From positions 1-32,300 of the forward strand of contig NZ_SPJX01000090.1 of assembly GCF_004458765.1 (NCBI RefSeq): 32,300 nt of DNA, given 5' to 3'. Of this stretch, positions 31,011-32,300 are shown piece after piece. Numbering within the stretch: position 1 is the first letter of the stretch; every line of letters begins with the position of its first letter. This stretch comes from Microvirga pakistanensis. Its GTDB lineage: Bacteria > Pseudomonadota > Alphaproteobacteria > Rhizobiales > Beijerinckiaceae. A model generated the notes under the pieces. The model was not told where the DNA came from. It did no database searches and worked only from the letters and a program-made list of their open reading frames with translations. A program made the translations under genes and the position numbers.

Positions 31011-32268
31011 GCTCGAGCAGGGCCTCCCCGTCGACGATCGGGACCTGATGCAGTCCTGCCTCTGCCATGCGAGGCACCAGTTCTGCCAGGGAAGTGTCCT
31101 CCCGGGCCGTCTGAACGGGTGATGTCATGATTTCCCCGACCTTGCGGTCGAGGCGGATCACCCGTCGGGCGATCTCAGGAACACTCATTCTCAATCCCGG
31201 GCGCGCATCCCAGTCAATGTGCCAGATTAGGTCGGTCTGAGTGACGATCCCCGTCACCTTGCGCGTGCCGGAGACGACGGGCAACGCTTTGATGCGATGC
31301 TTCTGAAAGAGCTGCCATGCCTCTCGCAGGCGCGTCTCTGGGGTGACCGCTGCCACGTCCCGCGACATGATCTCGGCACAGGTCATTCCTTCGAAACGCC
31401 GGTTGTAGGCCTGCATCTCCACCTGCTGGAACAGGTTCTCCAGGCTGTCGCGATCCATGTCGATGACCTGGTCGTACCGGTAGAGAACAAGATCGATTCC
31501 GCTGGTTCTGACCCCCACGCGCTCCATGGGTGCGGGGTCGGTGGTCCGGTGCCGGCTCACCGGAGCGGGCTTGGACAGGTGGGGATAGCGTTTGCCGGTC
31601 AGGTTGTTGAAGACGAGCGCAAACGCGAGCATCATCAGCGAACCGGTCCCAACCGGCCAAATGACGAAGCCGAATCCCGCCGCCTTGATCGCCGGACCAC
31701 CGAGAACGGCGATGAGTGCCAGGGCACCGCTCGGCGAGTGGAGGCACCGCAGGACGAACATCGCCGCTGCCGACAGGGTTCCGGCCGCGGCAGCCCCGAG
31801 GAGCTCCTCTGAAATCCACCGGGCGCAGGCGACCCCTATGGCCGAGATCATGTTCCCGCTGAGGATCGACCACGGCTGCGCCAGCGGGCTCCCCGGCAGC
31901 GCGAACAGGAGTATCGCGGACGCTCCCAGGGGAGCACTGAGAAGAGGCAGCCCGTCCACCAGCCCACGGGAGCCCATTCTGATCAGGCCCAGGATGACAA
32001 AGCCCGTCAGGACACCGGCGCAGATCCGAACCTGCTCAACGCGGCTGACATGGGTGAGATCGGGAATGAGGCGTTTGAACAGGGACACGAATCGAAGCAG
32101 GTTGTTTTCCGAAAACGGCGGAGAGCAGGTGTCGTCTCCGAGCCTCCCGTCTTCGCGGGAGCGTTCTAAGTCCGGGAAACACGCGACTCCTAGAGCGTGC
32201 AGCATTTGCGTGGAATCGGGAGAGCTGATTCCATAGGGTTGATTGTGATCGGCCGGGAGGCATCCCAT
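31011..32268 (-). CDS. HPP family membrane protein with C-terminal CBS domains (3' end damaged)
   Basis: About 420 recognisable residues. An HPP-family membrane domain lies at about 65-230: helices with SAPLGASAILLFALPGSPLA, QPWSILSGNMISA, VLRCLHSPSGALALIAVLGG and FGFVIWPVGTGSL. The name-giving His-Pro-Pro is His-Ser-Pro here. A first CBS domain follows at about 298-352 (MSRDVAAVTPETRLREAWQL then HRIKALPVV) and a second from about 378. That second domain breaks off after HQVPIVDGEALLE: the expected GI[VI]T..DL continuation is found in another frame (SIITRA), so a frameshift is likely. The frame stays open to 29617, but only as antisense of the ABC genes. The ATG at 32268 has AGAGGAG before it; GTG at 32088, nearer the first conserved residue, is an alternative. 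Confidence 0.65.
32211..32233. repeat. Short inverted repeat TGGAATC-N9-GATTCCA
   Basis: Perfect 7-base arms with a nine-base spacer, preceded by TAGAGCGTGCAGCA. The combination resembles intergenic repeat elements scattered through Methylobacterium/Microvirga-type genomes (from memory, not checked). If so, the N-terminal 60 codons given to the HPP protein are probably not coding. Confidence 0.35.
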
Positions 32269-32273
32269 GCCAG

Positions 32274-32280
32274 CTCCTCT
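32274..32280 (-). promoter_or_regulatory. Strong ribosome binding site before the ATG at 32268
   Basis: Reads AGAGGAG on the minus strand, five bases before the ATG. It argues for translation from 32268 despite the poor conservation of the first 60 codons. Confidence 0.5.
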
Positions 32281-32300
32281 GTCCCGAGACTTGCGTGAGC

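Noticed and set aside
1..32300. CRISPR arrays, tRNA or rRNA genes, replication origin
   Set aside because: I looked for regularly spaced repeats, tRNA-like cloverleaf ends and iterons on both strands and saw none that I could support.

Overview
The window looks like high-GC alphaproteobacterial DNA, most likely Rhizobiales (Microvirga/Methylobacterium-like; inferred). The reasons are the RecA sequence, a perfect GAAC-N7-GAAC LexA-type box in front of recA, a DUF2312/GapR-like small protein, DUF3606 and DUF72 genes beside Ku/LigD, and dipeptide-type ABC cassettes mixed with enolase-superfamily sugar-acid genes. The many broken genes, insertion-sequence remnants and a recA outside any familiar setting suggest an accessory region or secondary replicon. 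That last point is inference.

Region 1 (1-11269, minus strand) is one long catabolic/transport operon. Read in its own direction it encodes an M14-type (aspartoacylase/AstE-like) deacylase, a complete dipeptide/oligopeptide ABC importer (binding protein, two permeases, two ATPases), an M81 (MlrC-like) metallopeptidase, an enolase-superfamily dehydratase, a DMT permease, a short-chain dehydrogenase and the first 46 codons of an IlvD/Edd dehydratase. Most junctions overlap or are only a few bases apart. A divergent GntR/FCD regulator (11441-12205) starts across an intergenic region that holds a 20-bp inverted repeat. Downstream of the regulator, on the plus strand, are a second enolase-superfamily enzyme and a polar-amino-acid ABC binding protein and permease without their ATPase. 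Together they suggest uptake of a small amide- or acyl-conjugated acid, hydrolytic release of its parts, dehydration of the sugar-acid-like part and oxidation.

Region 2 (about 15.3-22.9 kb) is a DNA-repair/replication island. It holds a 5'-truncated DEDDh exonuclease, a GapR-like mini-protein with its terminator, recA, the N-terminal stub of a UvrD-type helicase whose Walker A lysine is replaced by glutamate, a zinc-ribbon membrane mini-protein, the NHEJ pair ligD and ku, a DUF3606 protein and a DUF72 protein. recA and the UvrD stub share a divergent promoter region carrying one perfect and one imperfect SOS box.

Region 3 (about 22.9-28.1 kb) is a scrapyard with a few intact genes: an EthD-family protein, a GT1-type glycosyltransferase and two small exported hypothetical proteins. 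Between them lie two IS5-type transposase remnants sharing a 38-bp identical block, a possible structured RNA, a second UvrD stub (Walker A intact, its own imperfect SOS box) and a complete IS6-family element. That element sits between the UvrD stub and what looks like a LeuD-type fragment. It has no target-site duplication, as expected if it mediated a deletion or rearrangement.

Region 4 (28253-30927) is a complete taurine/nitrate-type ABC importer operon (ATPase, permease, Tat-like binding protein). It converges on an HPP-family membrane protein with CBS domains (31011-32268, minus strand) whose second CBS domain is broken at its 3' end.
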